From assembly GCF_037038585.1 (NCBI RefSeq), contig NC_092521.1:76808398-76872397 (forward strand): a DNA stretch of 64,000 nucleotides, read 5' to 3'. This stretch comes from Patagioenas fasciata. Taxonomy: Eukaryota > Chordata > Aves > Columbiformes > Columbidae. Within the stretch, counting starts at the first letter, position 1. Each line of letters starts with the position of its first letter. A program made the position numbers and the translations under genes. The notes beneath the pieces are model-generated. The model searched no databases. It worked only from the letters and a program-made list of their open reading frames with translations, and was not told the DNA's origin. Below are positions 47,346 through 60,789 of this stretch, one piece after another.

Positions 47346-50300
47346 AATCTGAAGTTTCCTTCAACCATTCAGAAACACAATTAGCAGCCTACTGCATTAT
47401 AAAAGACAACCCACATCCTAGCTGCCCAGGGAAGTTCACTGACCAAATCACGACTTTTCATTGAAAAGAGACAAAGCGGTTACCGAGGGCCTCTGTGCTT
47501 ACTATAGCTGGCAAAAAGTTGCACCCAACTTAATTATGCCAACAAAGTGTCTTCGCTTATGTGTAAAGATTAAACAGTACAACAGGCTTCAGTCACAGTT
47601 CAGTCTTCCAATTATTACTGAAATACAAGCTATACTTGATAAAATAATTTAAGCGTGGCCATTTATCTAGAGAATTCTGTGACAGCAGAGTTACATCTGC
47701 CATGCATGTAATTACTTCCAATATCTCAATCTTCTACTTAAGGAGACAAATTGCATACTATGAGAAAATTAGTATTTGGCTACCTCATCATTAATAATTT
47801 GCCTAGGAAGTGAGATTCAACTACACATAGAAAAGCTTAGACGCAACAAACTGAACATGCTCTATAAGGATTATAGTGTAAAACATATGCTGCATTACAA
47901 ATATTGTGACATGCAATACCAACCAGTAAAAGGCTAAGGACTGTTTTCCTGCAGTTTAATTGAGTATTAATAAAAAGACAGTCTTCTAGGTACAAAGTTT
48001 ACTATTGATTTAAAAGTCCGCATCTCAATTATTGTTTCCATTTTCTTTCCAACAGGTTCAAATGTTACTCTTTTAAGTGAGCTCCACTAAGGTTCACATA
48101 CAAAACGAGGGCTGCGACCTACTGAAAGAGGTCATTTATTTCCTGTATTTTTATGTTATCTGTGCCAAATGAATACTAACAATGGAGAATGTGTAAGTAA
48201 TAACAGGAACCAGGTAAGCAGAATAACCAAAATAAGACTTCTAAATGATATAAATGCATGTAAAAATCAGACATAGAATACTGACCCGGGTAAAACTAAT
48301 TCAGGTTTTGGTTTTGTTACAGTTTCATTAAATTCTAAGTAATTTGAGGAATTCAGAGTAGCTCAGTAGGACCCAGCACATATAGACCCTCACCTGCAGA
48401 AGTTGTCTGCAATTTCAGTGTTGAGATCAGCTTCATCCTTCATAGGCCAAAGGACAAGAAACTGTTCAATCGGCTAAGAGCCAGCAAAGATAAAAGTGTA
48501 GCAGGTCCAAACCAATTACACTTCAGGGGGATTTATCACTAGGAAAGGCTAATTAATATCTTTACTCCCTCCATCTAGATTTATTTTAGGAGACAGAAAG
48601 TTAACTCTACTTTGTAAGTCAGAGGACCACTACCACTACTAGTGCCTTGCCAAGAGCAAGAAAAAAGCTCTGAGCTTCTTGCTGTAATGTGCAATTGCTA
48701 TCCACCTCTGCAGCATGCGCTCCAGAAAAGGCTGCACCTTCTCTTCATGTCTCATAGTATTTCAGTCCTTGCAACCAGGTCTCCTGTTTGGCATGCGGCA
48801 TGCTGGCATACACCTACCCAGTTTCTTTCAGAAAACACCAGGAGACAGTGATTAGAAGAACCTGATCCTCCCAGAACAGGCAGAAGCCCATGTGAAAACA
48901 CTCCTGGGTGAGCATCCAGGTTCTCCTCGCTTGTTGGACACATGCTTAACTGTGGCTTTGAGCTGCTCTAGCTGCGGCTCTGCCAACGCACAGGTACAAC
49001 TGGGGCCTCTGAAAAATGGACAAACGCCACCTCGGCGGTCTGTTTTGCAGATAGTCTCTGATGCTCGTATTCAGGAGAGCAAGAGTGTTTAAGAAAGAGC
49101 AGTATTAACATGAAGACCATTCACTAAAGCTTGTATGCTCAATTTTCTTTCTTCTCTGCAAATTTTTGATGGACATATGGTCTAGCAATACCCAGGATAG
49201 TAATAATCTGATTTTTCAGTGTCTGCTTTTATGCCCACCTTCTTTAATTTATGCAATCAGCAACTGCAGCCTGGAATATATTTTAAATATTCATTTTGGT
49301 CAGGTATTAAGACAGTTCTTTAGAAACTTTGTTCTCTAGAAAATATCATCTACTTTACTGCTTTTTCAGTCTGGCACCTCCAAATATATTTGCCATAAGG
49401 GGCTTTTCTATCCAGAAATAAGGCTGCTTTAAAATACACTTCAACCTGCTCGGTGAAGGCACTGACTGAAATCCTCCTATTGGTATCTTCTAAACCAAGA
49501 AATTTTATCTAATTTAGAAATAAAATCTGTGCCAATTGAGCTAGAACTCCACAAACATGGCACCTAGGAGGGAAAAAGGGGATGGTGGAGAGGCAGCAAA
49601 TGGCAAACAGGGAACTGCTGATACACAGGTCAAAGTCTGACCCCTCTCTGGAGACCAACTGACAGATTCTGACCCAGAAACTGGAAGTGAAACCAGCATG
49701 TACCAATAACATGCTTAGTCTACAACATAGAAGAAAATAAATTTTTATGGAGTAACTAGCATATGGTATAAATTCAAACTGCTCCGTGCAGAAAATTAAT
49801 TTAGAAGTATTATATTTGAGCAGATTATCCATCTAAACATGGTGAAAAGTGGCATTTGCAGTACAGATATTCGAACCTCGAAAATTAAAGTTCCATTGTA
49901 TAGCTGCTCAGGAAAAACAAACAAACAGTTTGCTTTATGGTGAAACTACACTACAGATAGGCAGAGTTTTTACCAGTTTCCTACATTCTTTTCACCCTTA
50001 ATGAACAAGTCTCATTTTTCTTTTTAATACAAACTGCAGGACAAACGTTTTCTTTCAGACAGTTTCTACAACCATCATGTTAATATTAAAGTGGTCTATG
50101 GAACAGGTACTTCCCAATGCATAAGGATATAACAGATGGTGTAACAACTCTGTAATAAGGAAAACAATTTAAATCAAAAGATACATTTTTCCTCTCTATC
50201 ATTTTTCAATAAACATTTTGAAAGCAGGTAGCACCAAGGCTTCTTGCTCCTCAGAAACAGGATTAATCTTTTTCAATTCACCTGGCCTTGGTCCAGTGTT

Positions 50301-53300
50301 CATTCCCTTCTTGGCCCTAGCTGAAAAAGTGTATTGATCTTTACCTAATCTTATGGCTCTTGCTGTACCATCAACATGGCATGACAGAAGTAGTGCAGGC
50401 TGAACATCCAAGTGTTATTATGGCTAGGTAACACTACCTAATTCGTATTAATTACTGTTCTCCCTAGCACCTCTTCCTGTTTCATGTAATTCTAGTGGTA
50501 TAAATGACAGGCATCAACATATTGAAGCAAAATTGTACTAATAATAAGGAAATACAGAGGAAAGTCCTTCCATCCCAGGGCTGGCGAAGTGCTGTCACTA
50601 ATCTTTCAACTAGGGAAAGAAAAACATGTTGCCATGCAGAAAACTGTCTCAAGCAGTCTCTTCTGTATATCCATTCTGAATTGCTTTTCTATTTGAATAG
50701 TCTGATTTTGTGATCACTTTTCATTATTTAGTGATAAAAGACAGAAAGGAGCAATGTTGTTTATTGCTTTGTTCCTGGACTAACAAATTTTGACTATATT
50801 TACTTAACTGGTGATTTGATTGCCATGGTGGAGGTAGTGTATTTGTTCATACATTGTTCAATATGGACTTTCCTGAATACGATCAAGTATTTTTGTCTTA
50901 CGTTTGTTTACATTTACAGATGACATTGAGTTGTTGCCTCTTACTTTAGAAAAAAAAAATAGAGAAAGCAACTAATCTAGGAAGATCTACACATCATTTC
51001 AGCAGCTTGTTTTCCAAGCAGAAAAATATAACATGCATCAGTTCTGGTTTTCAGCTAGTTAAGCTGATCACTATCAATCAGCTTCTTAACCAAAAGATCA
51101 AGACAGTAACTGCACTTAAAACTGATGGTTGTGTCAGGGAAAGATTAGTTTGGGCTTGTCAGGACAGAAAGTTAAAACAGTGAGAGCTGTTGATGACTCC
51201 CCAAACCAGAAAACTTTTTCATTCAATTTTACATGCCATTTTGATAAGGTTAAATTTTGACGGCCTAAAGAAAATAGGTCTTCTCTCAGTTCAACTCATT
51301 TGTACCCATGAAGAATTACAAACATAGAAATAAAAGCGAGAAATGAGAACATGTAGGCTTACTAACACAGGCCATGAAAGATCAATGTGATGACTTCACC
51401 AAGAGAAAAATCAAGTTTAATTCATGTTTAGTGAAGTGTCCTCAGGGAATTAGAAATAGACCATGCACAAAAATTAAAACAAACAAAAAGTAAAGCAATA
51501 AGATACAGAAGTCACAATACCTACCCTGGATTGCAGCCAATTTATATTTAATACTGCCAAGAACAAGATATTTAAGTTGTCCAAAGATGTGAAGTTTTCT
51601 GCCAGAAAAAATGGAAATAATCAAAACAGAGAAGAACCAGACTGACTCTTGCACAAAAATAGACTAAGATGTAGTACATGATGCAAAGTTGTGTACTTCA
51701 ATACAAATAATGTGTTTTACTCCCAAAGTAGTACATATAAACAGTGACAGACATATCCAAATGCAGTCAAAAGCAGTAACCATTAGACATCAAATGTCTA
51801 ATAAAAAGGTAATAAAAAGCTAATAAAAAGATAAGAGTGAAGAAAACAAAACCAAGATCACGAACCTGACAGACACAACCTCCGTAGGTGATATATCTTA
51901 CAGTCATAACTGCTAAAAAGGCATTAAATGGCACATGTGAGCATCTGACCTTTATACCTCTGGCTCCAATAGTTGTGAAAGTGCACAGGTATTGCCATGC
52001 TGCAGAGCAGCCAATTAAAAAAAAATACATTCTTCTAGCTGTCAACATCAATGTGCAGTTGCAGACTTACTCATTTTAATCAAAGCATCGCCACCAATTA
52101 TGTCTGTGGCTTGAATAAATTATCTCTTTGCTTTGTTTTATGTAGTTGTAAAGCATGAAGAGCACACCAGCCAACCCTACAAAATGTTGCTAGATTTATC
52201 ATTCGGTAGCAGTTTGAAAATGAATACTGGTGTATAAACACTACATTTTATTGCAGGGCAGAATGTACACTAATAACTAGCATTCCAACTGCCATCTTCT
52301 ACCTCTACTTTTTTGTTGTTGTTGTTTAAACATACACAAACAAATTCCCTTGAAGTTAATAGGAACAACATATGCTTACTAAAGGCAGAACAGACTTGTG
52401 TCTCTTTCTCCAACCTAGAAATCTCTACTCAGTAACATTCAGCTTAGTCTATCACTGGAGTATTACTATATGATTATTCTTATATTTTCATTTCATCGAT
52501 ATATTTTTACTGACACATGAAAGGAATTATGCTGCTGTAAAGAGCAAAACATTCCACAAAAGGCAGGCAGACATAGAGTCCTACTAATCCAAGCCTCTGT
52601 ACCAGACCCAGTATCAACCCCCTTGAACTAATCTTAAGCCCAAAGTAATTATATCAACTCTTGGTGGAAAAACAAGATGTTCCTATGAGTGGTCCTAACA
52701 AATGGTATTTGTATCAGCAAAAAGAATTTAAAAGAAAGCATTCTCATCTCTACTGGTACAGGATCTTCATGCTGCTGAGAGACGATCCAAAAGGGAAGCC
52801 TCTCAGACAGTCTTGCTCTTACGTTTGTGCTGCAGAGGGAGGACACTGGTGTTAGGTCTTTCCCTCCAGTGAAGTTTATGATTAGCTGTACCAGAAACAA
52901 ACAGCAGTGTAAAACTAAAGAGCAACATTCTACTACTATCAGGCAGAGAGAAAAAAATGGAGTGAATTTATTCTCTGCTTTGCAGAGTTCTTTGACTGGG
53001 GCAGAGATCAAATTCAGCAGCACTAAAGCAGTATTCATAAAAGCCTGCCAAAAAATATGCTGTATCACATCATACTAAGACAGCAAGCTTCAGAAGCCTA
53101 CATTTTGCACAAAAATGGAAAGAGACTTTTATCACCAAGATAGATTTTTCAGGTATACAACAGAATAGAACGATAAATGAATCATAGGCACTATCTAGTT
53201 TTGCACCTGTGGAAATGAAAATTTTACCACAGTCAGATTAAAAGAATCACTTCTGGTTAGTTATTCTGGAAGGGATTAAATGTATGCTTCTACCTCTAAT

Positions 53301-56300
53301 TTGTCCTTTGTCTTTACACACTAAGTATCACCCAAGCAGAAGAAAGTCCCCACTCCAACCATTCTGATGTTTACAACCACCCAAAGTGCAGACAAACACG
53401 AATAAAACACGTATAGGCCTTATGGAGGATCCAGTGTCCAGGTTTCCTGTTTCCTGAGAAGTGCTCAGACTACCTAATTTTCATGCAGCAGACAAATAAT
53501 CCTGAGAAGAGTACTGTTTGATCAGCATTTTTATTAGAATGAGCACAACAACCTAATTCAGATTGCATTTCCAGAAGGCTTACAAAAAGTGCTAACTTCT
53601 TCTAAGAAACTTAAATCATTCGTTAAGTCAGTCTTAATCTGACCTACATTACAGTCAACACACTCTGGTAAACACGACACAGTTGCTGAAGCCGGCAACA
53701 TTTTTTACATTAGAAGCTGCTTCCTAATCTTTAATTACTAAGGGTGAATAAATACATTTTAAATCTGTATTGTTGTCACTCTGAAGGTATTTTGTTGGGA
53801 AAGAAGAACGGGTAAATAAAGAAATTATCTGAAAGCACTACAGAAAACATTTCAAGATGTTCACTAGCTGTATTAGTTCAGCCAATCATGCTCTCCCACC
53901 AACATACCCTTTATCAGAACAATGACAGTACTTCACAATTTAGAAGAAACCAGAAGGCTGCCTCTGATTGTAGTATTAGAAAATAAATTTATTTTAAAAT
54001 AGCACACAATAGTGCTGCTTTGCTACGTGTCTTTCATGCCCTGGTTTTACTTGACACATCAGACTGACAACTGAAATTAAAGGTACCTGAGCAACAGGAG
54101 ACCTTACTGTCCCTGTCACTAAGTAACATTAATATTTTCATGTCATGGCCATTACTTGTTCTCTTCCTGCTTGAGATCTTTTTAGAACTGTTCATGTGAG
54201 ATCTGTGTTTGCAAATAATCTTAATTGGTACTGATTGCACCCAGAAAGCTTATTTAGGCATTATGTGTAAAGTCAGAGTGTAAATTTGGCTTCTACATGC
54301 ACTGAAACAAAAAGGAAGAAGCCAGAAAATATACATGAACACAGATGATGAGGGTCTCTGTAGACAATTTAGAGAACAGTCCATATGGACATATAAATGA
54401 TTTTGATCTGTGTGTACAGTCTGAAAAGCTTGAAAAAAATAGGAAAGACAGAAAAATAAGTATCTTTTCAATAAGAGCTACATAATCTTAAGGATGTTCA
54501 TTTTGTGTGCTCTCCTCAGATTTCCATTTCCAGTCAAGAATCAAGAGAGCTTATGCCAGAGCTAGGCACATTCCCTTAAACTAAATCTATCAAAAGTAGA
54601 ATTAGTAAAACGTAATGGGAATGTGCAAAACCATGCAGCTGTTCTCACAAAGTGAAATATGAATTTCCATGCATGGAAGAGGCACAGAGCCTCATACATT
54701 TGTACACTTCAGAGGTCCAAGGCAAGCAACAAAAGAAAGAAGAAAAAGATTCCTCACTTTGATACACTAATTTCCAGTTAGCTAGTGTCTTACGTAAACC
54801 CTTATCTTTAGTGCAGGGATTCTCAAATGTTAATTTCAGACACACTAAAGTTTTCCAATGGAAGGACACAACCACGAGTAGCAAATCTGCTTTTTTAAAT
54901 TACTTTTTGTGGATTCCTCAGAAGGCACCCACAAACCTGAGGTTGAAAGCCATTGATTTACTGCTTCTGACTTTACAAAGACCTCTGCTCACCTCAAATC
55001 TTTAGGCCACAAGCTTGCTTTATATGTGTCTTCAAAAACCTACTTTGTTTTTAAAAACCACAAGATATATACAGTAAGCTGAAAGATATCCCTGTACATT
55101 TACTGGTAAGCAGGTTTTACTTAATTTTTACCAGTGCTAGAAGTTGCTGGATTGTATTACAGTGATTTTTCAAGGACTACACAGCAATTTGCAGGAAAAC
55201 CATCAGTCTGACATTTCAACCAAAGCCTCTAATAGAAACCCCAACATTATAGTTAGAAAAAGAAATCAGCAAAAGTCCCACCTGAACAAATAAGCGAAAT
55301 TCAAAGAACTATTGAACGGTTAAAATGCCTGTATTCAGAGTGATGAAATATAATAAAAATGTGAAACTAAGCACTTAAAACTAAATAGTCAGAACTGTTG
55401 TAGACCAAAGGCTATTTTCCAGCCTAAATACCATAGGGGTGGATGTGTTTTTCTTTCATTTACTGGAAACAAAAGTCATGCTATGTCAGCATACATATGG
55501 TTACATAAATCAAGAGGGCTAGTAAAATACATGTTAAAATGTTAAAGAGAAAAACGACATTCCTTAACATAGTCTTCCTGCAAAACTGATAAAAAAGGCA
55601 ACTTAGTTTACAGGGAATAAAAAAATAAGAGGAAAAATTCAGAAAACAAAGAAGGAAAAATGGTAACTATCCCTGTATAAGTCTCCCTCAGAATACAAGA
55701 TAGAAAGATTATCATACAAAGAAAAATACTGAAAATATTAATTCTGCAGCTATCTCACTCAAGGATTATTTTTAAGTTAAACACAGAGGCCATGTTGTCT
55801 AATCAGGAAGTCTAGAAGTCTTCTAGAATAAATATATGTTACTTCTGAAAAACAATGTAGGGCTACATTGTAAAACTAGAGAACTGCAAACTTGGAAAAT
55901 GTAAAAGAAATATAACTCCCTCAAAGCAGAATTTACTGGCATTAGATCTGATGTATGGTTGCCCTCTTTCAACCATGACTTTGAAGAATTCATGTCCATT
56001 CTTGAATAAATGCTTCAGTATTTGTAAACCATCATGAAAAGTGAAACTACAGAAGTCTGAGGTGATCTATCAAGAATTAGTGTCCTTTCAAGTCTAATTG
56101 TATAAGACATGAATCCATTTCTGAGTGAATGCTCATCATAGCCCACTCTCTTAGTATGGATGCTCCTATCCAATGAGAAATATGCACAGCTGATGTGCAA
56201 GTCTGCCAAACTGCTTTGAAATAGTCCAAATTGCCATACTTTGGGCATGAGATTCCCTTCCTCCTTTCTCCCCATAGCTCAAAATATAAAAGACTAACAA

Positions 56301-59300
56301 ATTCTACCTCTGCTTATTTCCCCTTTAGATCTTCAAATGGTATTGCAGTGGTAATATTTTTTAAAGAACACACATATAAGAAAAGTGAAGCTAAAGTCAT
56401 TCTTTAAAAATGTATGCAGAATTCAGTTCTGTCATCTCCTGAGCTGTGTTCTTTACAGGTGAAAGACTCCTCCCAAAGCCTGGGCTTTGATAGTTTGTTT
56501 TTTTTTTCCACAAGATCATACTCATTCAACCAGCTTGTGAAATGTGGTGCTTTATTTTAAACTTGATTCTGTACCTTTTTACCTGGCTACAACGCCTGAG
56601 TCAGAATTAAACAGCAGCTCAGAGACAGGGGGTTAATTTTCTTGGAGCAGTATTAGATTAAGTGACAACATACAATCAGACTCCAGAGGGTAAGTCAGGA
56701 ACTTCAATACACCCAGTAACGCAGAAATGCCTGAAGCTCAAAAAATATGTGCACATTTCACAAACAAATCTGGACAAGCTCAGTTAACATTGCTGTGTAA
56801 GCTGTAGTGACTGAGCAGCACACTGCATATCAAATGGCTGACTTGTAGCTGTACTCCCTATTTCTCCCTAGAAAGCAAATTTATGCAAAATAGAAAGCTA
56901 CAAAATTTGAATTGTAGCACTCAAACTGTGCATTAGCACAACTGTTTTTGCATCACAAAGCCTGCAGGGACATAATGCATCTGAAGAAAAACAATAAAAG
57001 AAAGTCTGACTCCTATAGAACTCTGACCCTACCTAGGCAGGGCAAGGAACAAATAAAACAAGTAATTCCCAAAAGGCACATGATTCTACTACAAAACGTA
57101 AACAAAGATAAACTATAGGTTTTTCTGTGTATCTGAATTTGGTATTGAACAGCATGTGTAGCTTGAAGGTTTCCTTCTTTTGGCTTCAGAACTAGACTAT
57201 AATTTCATTAAGACCGTTCTCTAAGGCTTTCCTGGTTTTCAGAAGAAATGAATTTGTACTTTGAAGTAGTATATCAATGAAATCGTAATACATGAGCCTA
57301 GCAATTGGAGGCATATCAATATAATAATTCATACAGTGATAACTGAAGTCACAGTTAAGTATTTAATCTTGTAAACTACCAAATAAACACAGCAAGTAAT
57401 GGAAAAATTGAGGACAACATGACAAGAAATGCTTTCCCAGTCCCCCTGTGTAAATTAGAGCAATTCACTTTCCATTTCACACTTCAGCCATGGACACAGA
57501 AATACAGCATGTTTCCTTATGTAACAAGGAATACTGCACCTTCAGACCACTGTCTGTCTCAGTGTAGGCCCCCAAAAGTAAATGGCCAGAGCAAGAAATA
57601 GCCCTCTGCTTTACTTTAAAAGCATTCATAAATCTCTCCTTGCCTTGAGGACAGAGTTTAGTGCTCCTAAAGCTCAGGCCATCACGTCATTAATTCTAAC
57701 TTGCTCTCCTTAACAAATATTTCTGGAGCAACAGATGGTAACTAAGAAGTACATTCCACAAAGCCTTTACCACAGGCAGAATTGAGAAATTCAATTTTAC
57801 CTTTATAACTGGCAAATGATAATGCAATAGACATAGTCAGACATAGCAGAAAAAGTAAATACCTGCTTCATTCCCTACAAACCAACTTCAGTGAAAGCAG
57901 GCAGTAAAAACTTGGGTCAAAGGACTGCATTACAGAAGAGTCACTATTCAATCAATCAAAATATTTTGCTTTCTCCTTTATAATCATTCAGGGAAGGATT
58001 TGGCTTAATAAGCTAATTTCCCCGTTGTATGGTCTTTTTCAATAGAAATAATTTCAGATTTCCTTTGTCTAAGGTTCCAGTTTTATGGCCTTGGGATAGT
58101 CAAGTAAATTCAGCCATTTTAGACAAGCCACTGTAATCCTGTCCTGTCACTGTGCAATAATGATAACACTTAAATCGTGATAAAAATAACTTACTGTAGT
58201 TTTACAAGATGTACTATGTTACACTGTGGTGAAAGGCTGTAAAAGACTGCTGACCAGAAATCAAGTATTATTCAGTACATACAGTCTCCATGTTGACAGA
58301 TGTGCCTTCCCATGTGAGGCTGAAATCATCTCTCCTTTGCAGACTCCAGAGCAGATACATTTGTCCCTTTCTTCTGCTTTGTATACATTATCAGAACAAA
58401 AGCATTCTACTGCTCTATTTCAATTCCTAGTGTAGATTGTATTTTAAATCCTCCTTTCTCCTCCCCTCCCACCAGAAAAAAGCCTGGGTACAGATGTAAC
58501 TATGGACTATACATCCCAAATAACACCTGACTTCTCTTCAAATCAGATACTACAGCCCAGCAAACAGGCTTTCCCAATGTCTAATAAAATGTCACAGACT
58601 TTGTATTTACCTGAAATTGCACAGTCTCAGCAATTCTCTTGGCCCAAATTAATTTCAGTTGTGGTAATAATTGCTTAGAAGTCAGGTGACAATTGCCTAC
58701 CCTGTTTTAGCTTTGTTCTATGCATATCATAGATGCAAAAGGTCTGACAAACTTATGTAGTCATCACTTAACAAATGGTCTATATGTTCATGGGGGCCAG
58801 GGGAGGCTAACTATGAACTTTGACTAATTGTTAACGTGTGAAAACAGTCAAAAGTCACCTGGGAACTAAAAAACCAACCAAGTAAGCAGACTGTTACAAA
58901 ATAATAAAAGTGCTCAAACCACGTTAGAAAAGGAAAATGTCATGGCAGTGACAGTACCCCCCAGCAAACCAGTATCAGCAAAAAGGTGGGGAGAACTTGC
59001 TTTACTTCCAAGAAAAGCCATGCAGCGATGCCAGGAATTTTCGAGATCTCATCAGACAGCAGAACTCAGAAAAGTGCAAGGGAAAAAAGCCTGACTGAAA
59101 ACCTCCCTTCCTATCTCACTATAAATTCAATTAAGTCTAACCAGATTTAACCAAGCTAGCCAGACCAACTAGCCCTGGAATCAGAAACATTCTTCATTAC
59201 ACATTCAAGTAAGCAGCTCTCACCCACACCTTGTCTAAGGTTTAAGCACACAGAAGTGGTGACACTTCACTGCCAAGTAGGTGACTTTTGAAACCCTAAA

Positions 59301-59968
59301 TCAGAGAGGTCAGGAAAAATCATGGTCATTTGAAAAGGCTTAGACCAGTAAGTATTTAGTAAGAGCTCATTTTTGCAGTTTTCTCTTCACATAATAAAAA
59401 TACATGAATATAATAAAGGGCTGCACTTGTGTTAATGAATAAACAACTTGTTATATTTTCTTGTTGTGTCATATCCAACTTTAAAAAGTACACATTAAAG
59501 GCTGAGGTGTAAAACATTGGCATCATCACCATACTCAATCTGCATCAGTTCTATGTATGCAGCTAATGCCTACTTGCTATACACAATGAAGACATTCAGG
59601 AACCACAGCTCATTTGAGAAGCTACTTGCACACCACTTCCAATACCAGTAACAAATGGTACATAGGCTCAGAAAGAATGCACATATTAAGTTCACCAATT
59701 TGAGCATTTTAACTTTTACATATGTTCCACATCAACAGTAGTAAACCATGTTTTATCTTGTTTTTCATATTAAAGTTTTCTGCTTCTATAAAACTTTCTT
59801 CTTTTTACTAACTACATTAAGCCATTTAACTATGCTTTTCACTAACCTTTGTGTGCTTTCAGATAACCAGTGTACTTCAGTTATTGTAGAAAATATATCT
59901 CTCCATTCACATTAATCTTATCTTTAACAAAGAAAGACAAAATTTCAGGACAAAAATGAATTAGATGT
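47346..59968. other. Intergenic, downstream of ATPSCKMT
   Basis: About 12.6 kb with no recognised gene and, unusually for this window, no recognised CR1 or LTR. Small items are the hairpin and tandem repeat at 51782-51831 and a slightly GC-richer stretch near 48640-49060. The part next to 59968 must include the ATPSCKMT 3' UTR, whose end I could not place. Confidence 0.6.
51799..51831 (+). repeat. 11-bp tandem repeat, three copies
   Basis: Three consecutive units of TAATAAAAAGN, identical except for the last base. The repeat overlaps the right arm of a 9-bp hairpin (51782-51802). Confidence 0.9.
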
Positions 59969-60166
59969 TCATGATTCTGCCCCTGGTGTAATTTCCAAGC
60001 TTTTTGTTTCACATCCTCTAGAATGTTTCAAGTCATAGGCCCATACAGTGTCTATTCCCTCTCCAGTAGTATGATCTGGAATCCAGCAAGGGAAAGGAAA
60101 ACGACAGGCAATGATTCTGGCATTACATTCAAGTTCTTCTTCTAGTTTCTTCTCCAACTGTGGCAT
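59969..60166 (-). CDS. ATPSCKMT: Last coding exon of ATPSCKMT (FAM173B), ATP synthase c-subunit lysine N-methyltransferase
   Basis: The 65 codons from 60166 down to the TGA at 59971-59969 match the C-terminal end of ATPSCKMT as I know it from mammals: an acidic helix (PQLEKKLEEELE), then ARIIACRFPFP, then a GEGIDTVWAYD block. The tail after WAYD is divergent, as it is among vertebrates. Directly upstream is a good splice acceptor (pyrimidine-rich ...gttgttcaacag, AG at 60168-60167), so the first ATG is internal to the exon and not the start codon. The family enzyme sits in mitochondria and trimethylates a lysine of the c-subunit of ATP synthase, using S-adenosylmethionine; the AdoMet-binding motif is encoded by earlier exons, which would lie beyond 64000. 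No stop or frameshift interrupts the exon. I could not find the preceding exon in 60167-64000, nor a clear polyadenylation signal close downstream. Family assignment is from memory of the protein, with high confidence. Confidence 0.9.
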   Translation of the reverse strand: MPQLEKKLEEELECNARIIACRFPFPCWIPDHTTGEGIDTVWAYDLKHSRGCETKSLEITPGAES

Positions 60167-60407
60167 CTGTTGAACAACAATAAAAAGCTTTCAGAAGCAG
60201 TAAAAACCAGAAACATTTTCTTTAAAATCTAATTCAAGTGTTCAAAAGAAGGACAAGGTTTGAGGAATTTTTTGAAAAAATAGTAGGAAAGTATTCACAA
60301 CATACGCTTTGGCTTTGATGCATTGGCAAAGAATAAAATGGTGAGATCAAAAAAATCATAACTCTAAATTATAAAAATTCAATCAAAAACCACAGATAAC
60401 TTGGATT

Positions 60408-60475
60408 GAAAAAAAAAACCCACAAACAAAATACCACAAACAAAAAAAAAAAAAAAACACAACACAAAATAAAAG
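60408..60475. repeat. A-rich low-complexity tract
   Basis: A-runs broken by C (AAAAACCCACAAACAAAATA, then an A15 run), inside the ATPSCKMT intron. Confidence 0.9.
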
Positions 60476-60789
60476 ACTTTCCATGTTCTAGTTCATTATT
60501 CTCTTCAGGGTGATTCTTCTCTGAAGGAGAGTTCAGCATCCTGAATTTATACTATTTATGACACCTCAAGTTGCATGAACTATTATGTGATACTCAAAGG
60601 ACAATGCCTCTCATAATTCTAGCCTAACCCCAGGACAAATCCTAGGACACTCAAAACATCATACAGCCAACGACCCAAAGCAAATATTCTGCTGTCACTG
60701 TATGGTAAAGTACTGGCATGTTACATACCATTGAAATTGAGCTTTGTTGGTTAGAGCCTGTTAACATACGCATGTAACTCCCCGCATTT

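Noticed and set aside
50199-50411. 70-codon reverse frame with a charged C-terminal half
   Set aside because: No domain and no exon boundaries; not distinguishable from chance.
1-59968. Search for TAS2R1 or SEMA5A exons expected from human synteny
   Set aside because: No seven-transmembrane single-exon frame and no semaphorin or thrombospondin-repeat coding sequence is present.
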